A stretch of 15,166 nt of DNA from Zoogloeaceae bacterium (GTDB lineage Bacteria; Pseudomonadota; Gammaproteobacteria; Burkholderiales; Rhodocyclaceae): NCBI GenBank assembly GCA_031259605.1, contig JAIRLE010000009.1, positions 1-15,166 of the forward strand. The letters are read 5' to 3'. This document shows positions 1 to 7,167 of the stretch, one piece after another; the first letter of the stretch is position 1, and every line of letters starts with the position of its first letter. A model generated the notes under the pieces. The model saw only the letters and a program-made list of their open reading frames with translations. It ran no database searches and had not been told where the DNA came from. The translations under genes and the position numbers were made by a program.

Positions 1-380
1 CCAAGACGCAAGCCACGCGGGTATATGGCGAAGCGAACGCCGTGCGCACCGCCATCGAGCTGTGCATCCTGGAAGGCCGCACCGCACTGGGCACCGACAG
101 GGGTGAATGCGATCCCGGCTATACCGGCTCCAATCTGGTGGTCGGTGCTCGCCAAGTTGGCGGTACTCTGCCGACCGGGCTGGGCGTTCCGCAGATGCTC
201 GATCCTCTTGTGAATTCCGGCAACCTCATCACTTCCACATTCGGCAACAAGGCATCTCTGGTGTTGGCAGGCTCCCAGATCATTCTGCATCGCTCCCAGG
301 AGGGCGACTGGACTTGCCAGGTGGTCGGCAGCGGCTTCACGGGAACCAACGAGAAATACATTCCGGGCTCTTGCCAATAA
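1..380 (+). CDS. pilA: Type IV pilin major subunit, PilA-like (5' end missing)
   Basis: Structural subunit of a type IV pilus, assembled at the inner membrane and extended through the outer membrane for twitching, adhesion or DNA uptake. The frame is open from the window edge (first full codon at 3), so the prepilin leader and the hydrophobic N-terminal helix lie outside; about 125 residues are visible. The visible part begins inside the alpha1 helix (TRVYGEANAVRTAIELC), continues through a CDPG segment (GECDPGYTGSNL) and a TFGN segment, and ends with the C-terminal disulfide loop pair DWTC and PGSCQ just before TAA. This pattern is known from betaproteobacterial PilA proteins. A GTG at 42 is internal and not the start. 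The gene is followed by a strong terminator and so is probably the last of its transcript. The family is clear; whether it is the major pilin or a paralogue is not. Confidence 0.85.
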   Translation, partial: KTQATRVYGEANAVRTAIELCILEGRTALGTDRGECDPGYTGSNLVVGARQVGGTLPTGLGVPQMLDPLVNSGNLITSTFGNKASLVLAGSQIILHRSQEGDWTCQVVGSGFTGTNEKYIPGSCQ

Positions 381-401
381 CCCTGATGTCGCGGCCGGAA
401 A

Positions 402-425
402 GCGGGCGTATGTAAATATGCCCGC
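402..425 (+). other. Hairpin just after the pilin stop
   Basis: A 10-bp stem, 402-411 with 416-425, including one G-T wobble, closed by a GTAA tetraloop. It lies 21 nt after the pilin stop and just upstream of the terminator hairpin. It may stabilise the 3' end of an abundant pilin mRNA or form a tandem terminator; it has no U-run of its own. Confidence 0.5.
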
Positions 426-434
426 CCAGCCCGA

Positions 435-460
435 AGCCCCCGAAAGCGGGGGCTTTTTTT
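435..460 (+). terminator. Rho-independent terminator of the pilin gene
   Basis: A 7-bp GC-rich stem, AGCCCCC at 435-441 with GGGGGCT at 448-454, loop GAAAGC, followed directly by a run of T to 460. This is a textbook intrinsic terminator about 55 nt after the pilin stop codon. Confidence 0.9.
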
Positions 461-688
461 CATCGCAAAACCAACCCCGGTTTGCCACCCCGCCCGCAAG
501 AAAGGCGCGAAGGCCGGGGTTTCGGCCGCGGCCATTCTTGAGGGGAGAGAACCCCCTCCCCATGAAGTTGACCGGCAGCCCCGAAGGGCTGCCGCCAATG
601 TTTGCGCGCAAGACAATTTCTTCCTCACAAACCGGTTTTCCCTGCGCCTGCGCATGCTAGGCTTCGCGCTTTTGGGGGTTTTGCGCGC
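461..688. other. Intergenic leader before the DUF475 gene
   Basis: No convincing gene. It contains a GGGGAG/CTCCCC inverted repeat (542-547 with 556-561), a perfect 9-bp hairpin CGGCAGCCC-CGAA-GGGCTGCCG (573-594) and a 10-bp palindrome TTGCGCGCAA (602-611). These lie 80-150 nt before the start of the membrane protein gene and could be leader structures. I could not match them to a known riboswitch. No good -35/-10 pair was found. Confidence 0.4.
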
Positions 689-1735
689 ATGAAGGATTTC
701 CGGCTTTCTTTTCTGGTGACGTTCGCCTGCCTGGCGTTGGCGGGATATTGGGGCATGCGCGGCGGCATGGGGGTTTTTGCCGCCCTGACGCTGACCGCCG
801 CGCTGGGCGTGATGGAGGTCAGCCTTTCCTTTGACAACGCGGTGGTGAACGCCGCCGTGCTGAAAGACATGAGCGCTCGCTGGCAGCGGATTTTTCTCAC
901 GCTCGGCATTTTGATCGCGGTCTTCGGGATGCGGCTCTTTTTCCCCATCGTCATCGTCGCCGCCGCCACGGGACTGGGCATGTGGGAAGTCTCCGGCATG
1001 GCGCTGGCGCAACCGGAAGAATACGCCCGCCATCTGGCGGCCAGTCACGCGGGCATCGCGGCCTTCGGCGGCATGTTCCTTCTTCTGGTGTTCTTCGCTT
1101 TCCTGTTCGACGCCGAACGCCGGGTTTTCTGGCTGGGTCGCGTCGAAGCCCGTCTCGCCCGGCTGGGCAAGCTGAAAACGCCCGGCGTCACGCTGGCGCT
1201 GTTGGCGCTCCTGGGTCTGTATCTGTGGCTGCCGCTGCCGCCGTCCACGCGCGTGAGCGTGTTGAGCGCGGGATTGGGCGGCGTGGCGCTGTTCCTCCTG
1301 GTCAGCAGCCTGGATACGTTCTTCGCCAGCGAAATGGCGGGCAAGAAGGCGGTCGATACGGCAAAACGCAGTGGCGCGGCGGGCTTTCTCTATCTGGAAA
1401 CGCTGGATGCCTCCTTTTCCTTCGACGGCGTCATCGGCGCGTTCGCCGTCACCCGCGACGTGGTCATCATCATGCTGGGTCTGGGCATAGGCGCGATGTT
1501 CGTGCGCTCCCTCACCGTGCATCTCGTCAGGAAGGGCACGCTGGACGAATACATCTTTCTCGAACACGGCGCGCATTACGCCATCGGCGCGCTGGCGATC
1601 ATCATGCTGGCGGGCATCGTGCTGCACATCCCGGAAATCTTCACCGGGCTTGTCGGCGTGGCGCTCATCGCGCTGGCGCTGATTTCCTCCATCCGCCACA
1701 AACGGCAGAAGCCGATTTGTCCGCAAAATCACTGA
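689..1735 (+). CDS. DUF475 family integral membrane protein (TerC-like)
   Basis: Polytopic inner-membrane protein of 348 residues, close to the usual DUF475 length. Many hydrophobic stretches give about eight or nine likely membrane helices (roughly 5-38, 66-98, 121-140, 167-183, 188-208, 256-278, 296-335). Two acidic repeats are characteristic: EVSLSFDNAV (about 43-52) and LETLDASFSFDGVIGAF (about 236-252). They resemble the paired acidic motifs of TerC-superfamily metal transporters, some of which export manganese or calcium, so metal transport is a plausible but unproven role. The start is ATG 689, preceded by a GGGGG at 674-678; longer in-frame starts (TTG 602) add a non-conserved, proline-rich N-terminus. 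The last residues (about QKPICPQNH) are atypical and lie at the junction with an autotransporter remnant, so the 3' end may have been altered. The gene stands alone after a terminator. Confidence 0.85.
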   Translation: MKDFRLSFLVTFACLALAGYWGMRGGMGVFAALTLTAALGVMEVSLSFDNAVVNAAVLKDMSARWQRIFLTLGILIAVFGMRLFFPIVIVAAATGLGMWEVSGMALAQPEEYARHLAASHAGIAAFGGMFLLLVFFAFLFDAERRVFWLGRVEARLARLGKLKTPGVTLALLALLGLYLWLPLPPSTRVSVLSAGLGGVALFLLVSSLDTFFASEMAGKKAVDTAKRSGAAGFLYLETLDASFSFDGVIGAFAVTRDVVIIMLGLGIGAMFVRSLTVHLVRKGTLDEYIFLEHGAHYAIGALAIIMLAGIVLHIPEIFTGLVGVALIALALISSIRHKRQKPICPQNH

Positions 1736-1739
1736 CAGC

Positions 1740-2183
1740 GATTCCCGCTATCCCAGCGCCCACGCCGGAATGGGTATGTGCTGAACGTAAATGAGCGCTC
1801 CCGCGTGAAACTCTACGGCCAATATCTGTGGAGCCGCCAGGGTGCGGATACGGTGACGCTGACCACTGGCGAGCCGGTGAAATTCAATGCGGTGGATTCA
1901 CGCCATACACGCTTGGGCGCAAGGTGGAATCAGAGCATCACCCAGAACGGCAACGCCTGCCTCGGCCTGGTCGGGAACATGAGTTCGACGGAAAGGCCAA
2001 GGCAAGCCTCCACGGCTGCCGGCTGGATACGCCGGAACTCAGGGGCGATACGGGAATGCTGGAAGCGGGATTTACGCTCAATCCAACAGCCAAAGCGCCC
2101 CTGACACTGGATGTTGGCGTTCAGGGCAATGCGGGCAAACGCGAGGGGTGACGGGGAGCATCCGGGCAAATTACCGGTTTTGA
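1740..2183 (+). pseudogene. Autotransporter beta-barrel domain remnant, frameshifted
   Basis: C-terminal part of an outer-membrane autotransporter barrel, with no passenger domain. Homology runs through three frames in order: SAHAGMG (to 1775), then YVLNVNERSRVKLYGQYLW through AVDSRHTRLGAR (1775 to about 1972), then EHEFDGKAKASLHG through LEAGFTLN (from about 1974 to 2148), then VTGSIRANYRF and TGA (2148-2183). Each shift is explained by one missing base: a T near 1775, a T between 1972 and 1973 (which would give WEHEFDG), and a G in the run 2145-2148. Family hallmarks are the WEHEFDGKA block and the terminal aromatic F used for BAM recognition. There is no start codon or signal peptide, and the 5' edge abuts the preceding stop codon. 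Non-functional; about 145 residues of barrel remain. Confidence 0.8.
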
Positions 2184-2184
2184 G

Positions 2185-2236
2185 GTTTGCGGCTGCGCCG
2201 TATGGCACGACGCCCTCTCCCGGCGAAGCCGCAAAC
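2185..2236. repeat. Inverted repeat between autotransporter remnant and btuF
   Basis: GTTTGCGGCT at 2185-2194 is perfectly complementary to AGCCGCAAAC at 2227-2236, with a 32-nt spacer; pairing can extend about three bases outward with wobbles. It lies just after the remnant's stop and about 40 nt beyond the 3' end of btuF on the other strand. A structure serving as a weak bidirectional transcription stop is possible; there is only a short TTT on the plus side. Confidence 0.45.
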
Positions 2237-2275
2237 TTTCCTGATCCCTGCCCCCTGAAGAATTCGCCACGTTCA

Positions 2276-3175
2276 TCAGATCGCCGCCGCGCGCGCCGTT
2301 TCGATCTGGCGGCAGAGGATTTCCGCGCCGTCCAGCAGGCGTGGGGTATGGCGCTGGATCAGATCCGGGGGAATGTGGAACAGGTTGCCGCGGCGCGCGG
2401 CTTCAAGCCGGGGCCAGCGACGCCAGTCGTCCAGCCACTCCGGGCGCGCCTCGTCCATGCCTGCCGCGATGATGGCTTGCGGATTGGCGATCAGCACGGA
2501 TTCCAGGCTCACCACAGGAACCAGCGAACGCAGATGCCCGTAGATATTCACGCCGCCGCACAGGGTAATGACCTGGGTAATGATCTGCCGCCTCCCGACT
2601 GTCATCAGCGGCGCGGGCCAGATCTGGTAAAAAACCGTAACCGGCGCTTGCCGGCTGTAGCGCGCGCGCAAGGATTCCAGCCGTTGCCGGTAGGCGCTGG
2701 CGGCGGCAAGCGCCCTGGCCTCGCGCCCGGTCAATGCGCCGAAGGTTTCGAGCAGGCGGGCAATGTCTTCCAGCGTTTCCGCTTCCGTCACGAAAACCCG
2801 CAAGCCCATCGCGCGTAGCCGATCCACCTGCGTCGGCGGGTTGCCGCTTTTCCAGGCGAGGACGAGATCCGGGCGCAAGCGGACGATGCGCTCCAGATCC
2901 AGGCGATCGTAACCGCCAACACGCGGCAACTGACGCGCGGCAGGCGGGTAGTCGCTGAATTCCGCCGCGCCGGCCAGGGTATCGCCCGCGCCAATGGCAT
3001 GGAGGATTTCCGTGATGTGCGGCGCAAGACTGACGACGCGCCGCGCCGGAACCTCCAATGCGAGTTCGTATCCCGCGTCATCCGTGAGCACTGCCGTCCC
3101 GGCAAGACACGACCCGCCCGCCAGCGCCATCAGCGCCATCAGGACGGAACGGAGCAGCGTCACGCCGAATCGCAC
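2276..3175 (-). CDS. btuF: Cobalamin ABC transporter periplasmic binding protein BtuF
   Basis: Periplasmic receptor that captures vitamin B12 and hands it to the BtuCD transporter. The 299-residue product has an N-terminal signal peptide (hydrophobic stretch about 6-25) and the bilobal class III binding-protein fold. Matches to E. coli BtuF recalled from memory include VVSLAPHITEIL, SDYPPAA, the interlobe LERIVRLRPDLVLAWKSGN, CGGVNIY and a C-terminal TPRLLDGAEILC. The first codon used here is GTG at 3175, six nt after the upstream phaC stop and without a clear Shine-Dalgarno; an in-frame ATG 12 codons later (MALMALAGG) would still leave a signal peptide. It is last in the minus-strand series gyrA, phaC, btuF, so it may be translated from read-through of phaC. 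BtuC and BtuD are not in the window. It might instead bind another corrinoid or a siderophore. Confidence 0.85.
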   Translation of the reverse strand: MRFGVTLLRSVLMALMALAGGSCLAGTAVLTDDAGYELALEVPARRVVSLAPHITEILHAIGAGDTLAGAAEFSDYPPAARQLPRVGGYDRLDLERIVRLRPDLVLAWKSGNPPTQVDRLRAMGLRVFVTEAETLEDIARLLETFGALTGREARALAAASAYRQRLESLRARYSRQAPVTVFYQIWPAPLMTVGRRQIITQVITLCGGVNIYGHLRSLVPVVSLESVLIANPQAIIAAGMDEARPEWLDDWRRWPRLEAARRGNLFHIPPDLIQRHTPRLLDGAEILCRQIETARAAAI

Positions 3176-3181
3176 GGGGGA

Positions 3182-3958
3182 CTACTCTGGCGCTTCCAGG
3201 CGCAGTTTGACGTAGCTGCCGGGCGCGTCTTCGATGGCCTTCAACAGGCGCTTGCCCGGCGGACGGGCGACGACCCGTTCCTTGCCGCCGGGATGCGCGC
3301 CGATCCATGCCTGCCAGTCCGTCCACCAGGAAACGGAGTATTGCGTCGCGCCTGCCAGGTAATCCTCAGCGGCCTCCGGCAGGGGACGTGCGTCATTGAC
3401 CCAGCAGCCGTATTTGTTGGCTGCCGGCGGATTGACGATGCCCGCGATGTGACCAGAGCCGCCGACCACGAAACGCGCCAGGCCGGAAGGCAGGCGCGCG
3501 CCCTTGTAGGCGCTCTTCCAGGGCGCGATGTGGTCTTCGAGCGTGGAGACGAAACAGCACGGCGCCTTTACTTTGCCAATATCGATCGGCGTACCGCCCA
3601 GGCAATAGCCGACGACGTTCAAATCCTTTTCGCCGGTATCCGCGAGCGCCCTGTCGATGGCGGTCAGCGCGCCTTCCTGCAGGTAGTCCTCGAAACGCTT
3701 GTGCGCCAGACGCGCGGCGGGATTCACCCAGGAAATCAGGCAGGACCGCTTCATGAAATCGAAGAGAAAATGCCGCTCCCATTCCTCGTCGCGCGGCAAA
3801 CCTGGCGTCACGCCTTCTTTCATCTTCTTCCCGATAAAGCCGCCCAGGATGCGGGAAGCGCGCTCCGCCGCCGCCGCGCAGGTTCTGGCGATTTCCGCGA
3901 GATCGGGCAGACCCGGCAAGCCGCCTTCCGGATCCGCCGCGAGAATGGGAACGGACAT
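3182..3958 (-). CDS. phaC: Shortened class I PHA synthase (PhaC) with large internal deletions
   Basis: Relative of polyhydroxyalkanoate synthase, which polymerises 3-hydroxyacyl-CoA into carbon-storage granules. The product is 258 residues where class I enzymes have about 560-600. Recognisable PhaC blocks follow each other with the intervening parts missing: LPDLAEIARTCAAAAERASR (about 17-36), EEWERHFLFDFMKR (58-71), CLISWVNPAARL to DYLQEGAL (73-98), lipase-like box GYCLGGT (117-123), then IDIGKVKAP, EDHIAPW and SGHIAGIVNPP. The catalytic Cys119, Asp142 and His170 are all present. Asp-His spacing is normal (28), but Cys-Asp spacing is 23 instead of about 160. The frame is unbroken and ATG 3958 (after a TTG at 3961) has an excellent AAGGAG. 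Most likely a decaying gene; a retained small protein cannot be excluded. The lost central region should abolish ordinary synthase folding. Confidence 0.8.
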   Translation of the reverse strand: MSVPILAADPEGGLPGLPDLAEIARTCAAAAERASRILGGFIGKKMKEGVTPGLPRDEEWERHFLFDFMKRSCLISWVNPAARLAHKRFEDYLQEGALTAIDRALADTGEKDLNVVGYCLGGTPIDIGKVKAPCCFVSTLEDHIAPWKSAYKGARLPSGLARFVVGGSGHIAGIVNPPAANKYGCWVNDARPLPEAAEDYLAGATQYSVSWWTDWQAWIGAHPGGKERVVARPPGKRLLKAIEDAPGSYVKLRLEAPE

Positions 3959-3965
3959 CAACGCG

Positions 3966-3971
3966 CTCCTT
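3966..3971 (-). promoter_or_regulatory. Ribosome binding site of the shortened phaC
   Basis: AAGGAG on the minus strand, 7 nt before ATG 3958. It is perfect and decides the start, excluding the adjacent TTG at 3961. The rest of the 80-nt gap to the gyrA stop (3959-4038) shows no clear terminator, so phaC and btuF may be read through from gyrA. Confidence 0.75.
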
Positions 3972-4038
3972 CCATGAGCATGAAAACCGAAAAACCATCA
4001 CTTTCGACAGAGGACGTAAACGATCCCGCGCCTGCGCA

Positions 4039-6657
4039 TCATGACGTCGCCTGATTGCCGTCGCCTGCGCTTGTGCCGTCATCCGCGGGAGGGTTGGCCG
4101 TTTCTTCGCCCGCCGCATCCGCCGCATCCATTTCGCTTTCCGCGACCTTTTCCAGGCTGGTGAGTTTTTCGCCCGTATCCAGCATGATGAGGCGTACGCC
4201 TTGCGTGGCGCGCCCCAGTTCGCGGATTTCGGAGACTCGCGTGCGGATCAGCACGCCGCCGGTGGTGATCAGCATCACCTCGTCTTCATCCGTCACCAGC
4301 TTGGCGGCGACGACCTTGCCATTCCGTTCGCTGGCGGCGATGGCCTTCACGCCTTGCGCGCCGCGCCTGGAACGGCGAAAGTCGCCCAGGCGCGTGCGTT
4401 TGCCATAGCCGTTCTCGCTGGCGACGAGCACGGTTTCTTCTTCGTTTTCCGCCACCAGGAGCGAGATGATCCGTTGTCCGGGAGGCAGGCTCATGCCGCG
4501 CACGCCGCGCGACTGGCGTCCCATCGGACGCACTTCGTCCTCGCAAAACCACACGGCCTTGCCGCCGTCGGAAACCAGCACGATGTCGCTCTTGCCCGTG
4601 GTCAGTTCCGCGCCGACCAGATAATCGCCCTCATCCAGATCGACGGCGATGATGCCTTTTTGGCGCGGGTTGGCAAAACTGGCGAGCGAAGTCTTTTTTA
4701 CCGTGCCTTTCACGGAGCACATGAAGATGTAGCGCTCGTCGGAGAATTCCTTCACCGGCAGGATGGCGTTGATCTGCTCGCCTTCCTCGATTGGGAACAT
4801 ATTGACGATGGGCCGTCCCCGGCTGCTCCGGCTGCCCTGCGGCACTTCATAGACCTTGAGCCAGTAACAGCGCCCCCGGTTGGAAAAGCAGAGGATGTAG
4901 TCGTGGGTATTGGCGACGAACAGATGGTCGATGAAATCGTCATCCTTCATCGCCGTCGCCTGCTTGCCGCGTCCGCCCCGGCGCTGGGCGCGGTAGTCGG
5001 TAAGCGGCTGCGACTTGATGTAGCCGGTATGCGAGAGCGTCACCATCAGGTCCTGCGGCGTGATCAGGTCTTCCATTCCCAGATCCTGGGCGTGGGTTTC
5101 GATTTCGGAGCGGCGTTCGTCGCCGAACTGGTCGCGCACGGCGGCAAGCTCCGCGACGATGATTTCGGTGATGCGCTCGGGACGGGCGAGAATATCCAGA
5201 AGGTCACTGATTTTTTCCAGCACTTCCTTGTATTCACTCACGATCTTGTCTTGTTCCAGCCCGGTCAGGCGTTGCAGGCGCAGTTCCAGGATCGCCTGCG
5301 CCTGGGCGTCGGAGAGCCGGTAGCCCTGCGCGAAAAATCCGTATTCCGGCAACAAGCCGTCGGGACGGGAGACATCCGCGCGCGCCAGCATTTCGGCGAC
5401 CAAGGCGCTCTGCCAACTCCGCGCCATCAATTCTCGCTTCGCGTCGGCGGGCGTCGGCGCCGCCTTGATGAGGGCGATGATGTCATCCACATTGGAGAGC
5501 GCCACCGCCAACCCTTCCAGGATATGTCCACGCTCCCTGGCCTTCTTCAATTCAAAGACCGTGCGCCGGGTCACGATTTCCCGGCGGTGCGCGAGAAAAT
5601 GCTCCAGCATCTGTTTCAGATTCAGAAGCCGCGGCTGGCCGTCGACCAGGGCCACCATGTTCATGCCGAAGGTGTCCTGCAACTGCGTCATCTTGAAGAG
5701 ATTGTTGAGCACGACTTCCGGCACTTCGCCGCGTTTCAGCTCGATTACCACGCGCATCCCGGATTTGTCGGATTCGTCGCGCAGATCGGAAATGCCCTCG
5801 AGGCGCTTTTCCGCGACCAGTTCGCCGATTTTTTCCAGAAGGCTCTTCTTGTTGACCTGGTACGGCAACTCATCGACGATGATGGCCTGGCGATTGCCTT
5901 TTTCCAGATCCTCGAAATGCGTTCTTGCCCGCATGACCACCCTGCCCCGCCCGGTGAGATAGCCTTCACGCACACCCTTCACGCCGTAGATGATGCCCGC
6001 CGTCGGAAAATCGGGCGCGGGGATGGCTTCGATCAGGTCTTCGATGGAAAGTCCCGGATTTTCAAGAAGCGCGAGACAGCCGGCCACGACTTCGTTCAGG
6101 TTGTGCGGCGGGATGTTGGTTGCCATGCCAACGGCAATTCCGGAAGAGCCGTTGATGAGGAGATTGGGAATGCGCGCGGGCAAGACCAAGGGTTCTTCTT
6201 CGTTGCCGTCGTAGTTGGGGCCGAAATCGACGGTTTCCTTGTCGATGTCTTCCAAAAGCTGGTGTCCGATTTTCGCCATGCGCACTTCCGTATAGCGCAT
6301 GGCGGCGGCGCTGTCGCCGTCCACAGAGCCGAAGTTGCCCTGTCCATCCACCAGCATGTAGCGCAGTGAAAAATCCTGCGCCATGCGCACCAGGGTATCG
6401 TAGATCGCCGTATCGCCATGCGGATGGTATTTCCCCATGACATCCCCGACAACCCGCGCCGATTTCTTGTAGGCCTTGTTCCAGTCGTTGCCGAGTTCGT
6501 GCATGGTGAAGAGCACGCGGCGATGCACGGGTTTCAGGCCGTCGCGCACGTCCGGCAGCGCCCGGCCGACGATTACGCTCATCGCGTAATCGAGGTAGGA
6601 TCGACGCATTTCGTCTTCGAGACTGACGGGAAGGGTTTCCTTGGCGAATTGTTCCAT
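4039..6657 (-). CDS. gyrA: DNA gyrase subunit A
   Basis: Cleavage-religation subunit of DNA gyrase (A2B2), which introduces negative supercoils. 872 residues, normal for the family. Visible landmarks: N-terminal [20 protein letters not shown] (20-39), the quinolone-resistance region [11 protein letters not shown] (78-88), catalytic Tyr122 in AAMRYTE, the GyrA box QRRGGRG at 558-564 needed for DNA wrapping, and then the beta-pinwheel C-terminal repeats. The tail (about 840-872) is acidic and low in complexity. Position 83 is Thr and 87 is Asp. Thr83 is the wild-type residue in Pseudomonas aeruginosa and Burkholderia, so it is not evidence of resistance. Start ATG 6657 gives the conserved N-terminus; there is no strong Shine-Dalgarno. 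The usual neighbour serC is absent; a phaC relic follows instead. The upstream side carries a decayed insertion element. Confidence 0.97.
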   Translation of the reverse strand: MEQFAKETLPVSLEDEMRRSYLDYAMSVIVGRALPDVRDGLKPVHRRVLFTMHELGNDWNKAYKKSARVVGDVMGKYHPHGDTAIYDTLVRMAQDFSLRYMLVDGQGNFGSVDGDSAAAMRYTEVRMAKIGHQLLEDIDKETVDFGPNYDGNEEEPLVLPARIPNLLINGSSGIAVGMATNIPPHNLNEVVAGCLALLENPGLSIEDLIEAIPAPDFPTAGIIYGVKGVREGYLTGRGRVVMRARTHFEDLEKGNRQAIIVDELPYQVNKKSLLEKIGELVAEKRLEGISDLRDESDKSGMRVVIELKRGEVPEVVLNNLFKMTQLQDTFGMNMVALVDGQPRLLNLKQMLEHFLAHRREIVTRRTVFELKKARERGHILEGLAVALSNVDDIIALIKAAPTPADAKRELMARSWQSALVAEMLARADVSRPDGLLPEYGFFAQGYRLSDAQAQAILELRLQRLTGLEQDKIVSEYKEVLEKISDLLDILARPERITEIIVAELAAVRDQFGDERRSEIETHAQDLGMEDLITPQDLMVTLSHTGYIKSQPLTDYRAQRRGGRGKQATAMKDDDFIDHLFVANTHDYILCFSNRGRCYWLKVYEVPQGSRSSRGRPIVNMFPIEEGEQINAILPVKEFSDERYIFMCSVKGTVKKTSLASFANPRQKGIIAVDLDEGDYLVGAELTTGKSDIVLVSDGGKAVWFCEDEVRPMGRQSRGVRGMSLPPGQRIISLLVAENEEETVLVASENGYGKRTRLGDFRRSRRGAQGVKAIAASERNGKVVAAKLVTDEDEVMLITTGGVLIRTRVSEIRELGRATQGVRLIMLDTGEKLTSLEKVAESEMDAADAAGEETANPPADDGTSAGDGNQATS

Positions 6658-6669
6658 GATGATGATCTG

Positions 6670-6686
6670 GCGTCGCCCCGCGACGC
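6670..6686 (-). other. Small GC hairpin in the gyrA leader
   Basis: GCGTCGC (6670-6676) and GCGACGC (6680-6686) form a perfect 7-bp stem with a 3-nt loop, 12 nt before the gyrA start codon. If transcription begins near 6684, this lies at the extreme 5' end of the mRNA and might affect stability or translation. Confidence 0.35.
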
Positions 6687-6690
6687 GCCC

Positions 6691-6696
6691 ATTCTA
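6691..6696 (-). promoter_or_regulatory. Possible -10 element for gyrA
   Basis: TAGAAT on the minus strand (5 of 6 matches to TATAAT), about 35 nt before the gyrA ATG, in a locally AT-rich patch (6691-6714). No convincing -35 hexamer at 16-18 nt; TTGCCA lies 20 nt upstream, inside the insertion-element remnant. Weak call. Confidence 0.25.
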
Positions 6697-6710
6697 CAGA
6701 ATCGCATATT

Positions 6711-7087
6711 TTAACATGGCAATCGCCGCAGCAGGCCATATTGGGCGAAGACACGTTCCAGCACGGGCTGCGCCGTTTCCCGCCGCTCGTTCTCACAGGC
6801 GACCAGCGCCACGTTGTCGCGCGAGTGATCGTCGATCACCGTCAGCGGATGGCAACGCCCGCGCTCGAGGGCGAAATGCCCCTTGAAATCCATTTGCCAC
6901 GAGCTATCAGGGTGTTCGTGCTCAAAGCGTTTCCACGGCGTCGCCGCTTCGCTGGCCGCCGCGGCGAAGCGACGGGACGCCGTGAACGATCCCGCAACGT
7001 CGGCACAAGGCACTCACATTGCCGCCCTCTGGTCAACACGACAAATTCCTCTCGCTTCCCCGTCACTGTACAGGCTTCCCAAGGCAT
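6711..7087 (-). pseudogene. IS481-family transposase remnant
   Basis: DDE transposase with an rve integrase core, badly eroded. It starts with MPWEACTVTGKREEFVVL (ATG 7087), shifts by one base near 7030 into EGGNVSALCRRCGI (helix-turn-helix start), and loses the rest of the HTH before DRSRRPVASPRR. It then loses about 80 more residues before SEAATPWKRFEHEHP, WQMDFKGHFALERG (first catalytic Asp) and VIDDHSR (second Asp). It stops after VFAQYGLLRRLP at TAA 6711-6713, so the third catalytic residue (Glu) and the C-terminus are gone. Blocks are recognised from memory of IS481 transposases. Not functional. Confidence 0.8.
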
Positions 7088-7089
7088 CG

Positions 7090-7118
7090 CTTTTCCCGTT
7101 CGTTTTCAACGGGAAAAG
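7090..7118 (-). other. Perfect 11-bp hairpin just before the transposase start
   Basis: CTTTTCCCGTT (7090-7100) and AACGGGAAAAG (7108-7118), loop of 7 nt. On the transposase strand the 3' arm ends 2 nt before ATG 7087 and contains the only purine-rich stretch able to serve as ribosome binding site. Pairing would hide it. It is not an intrinsic terminator, as no U-run follows on either strand. Confidence 0.7.
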
Positions 7119-7167
7119 TCTCACCCATCTCTTGGCGCATCTGTTACCCATGTCTCCGGTCCATACA

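Larger units (their letters stand above)
6711..7167 (-). mobile_element. Remnant of an IS481-like insertion sequence
   Basis: The transposase relic plus its upstream end. On the plus strand the segment 7142-7167 (TGTTACCCATGTCTCCGGTC, then CATACA) resembles the terminal sequence I recall from a subgroup of IS481-type elements, which would put the outer boundary near 7167. The other end is lost, since the transposase C-terminus is cut off next to gyrA. No target-site duplication can be assessed. The IS481 assignment is good; the exact boundary is tentative. Confidence 0.6.

Noticed and set aside
541..688. yybP-ykoY manganese riboswitch before the DUF475 gene
   Set aside because: A GGGGAG occurs, but the rest of the conserved two-loop core could not be found; only ordinary hairpins are present.
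119..1732. Open frame of 537 codons on the minus strand across the pilin terminator and the DUF475 gene
   Set aside because: It crosses a strong terminator, two known genes and an intergenic region, and is dominated by Arg, Gln and His; there is no domain or ribosome binding site.
3974..4054. Plus-strand mini-ORF of 26 codons starting MSMKTEKPSL
   Set aside because: It lies across the gyrA 3' end and the gyrA-phaC gap, antisense to both transcripts, lacks a Shine-Dalgarno, and the sequence is not recognisable.
4201..6369. Long open frame (722 codons) on the plus strand opposite gyrA
   Set aside because: Antisense shadow of gyrA with low-complexity composition and no family resemblance; gyrA on the minus strand is unambiguous.
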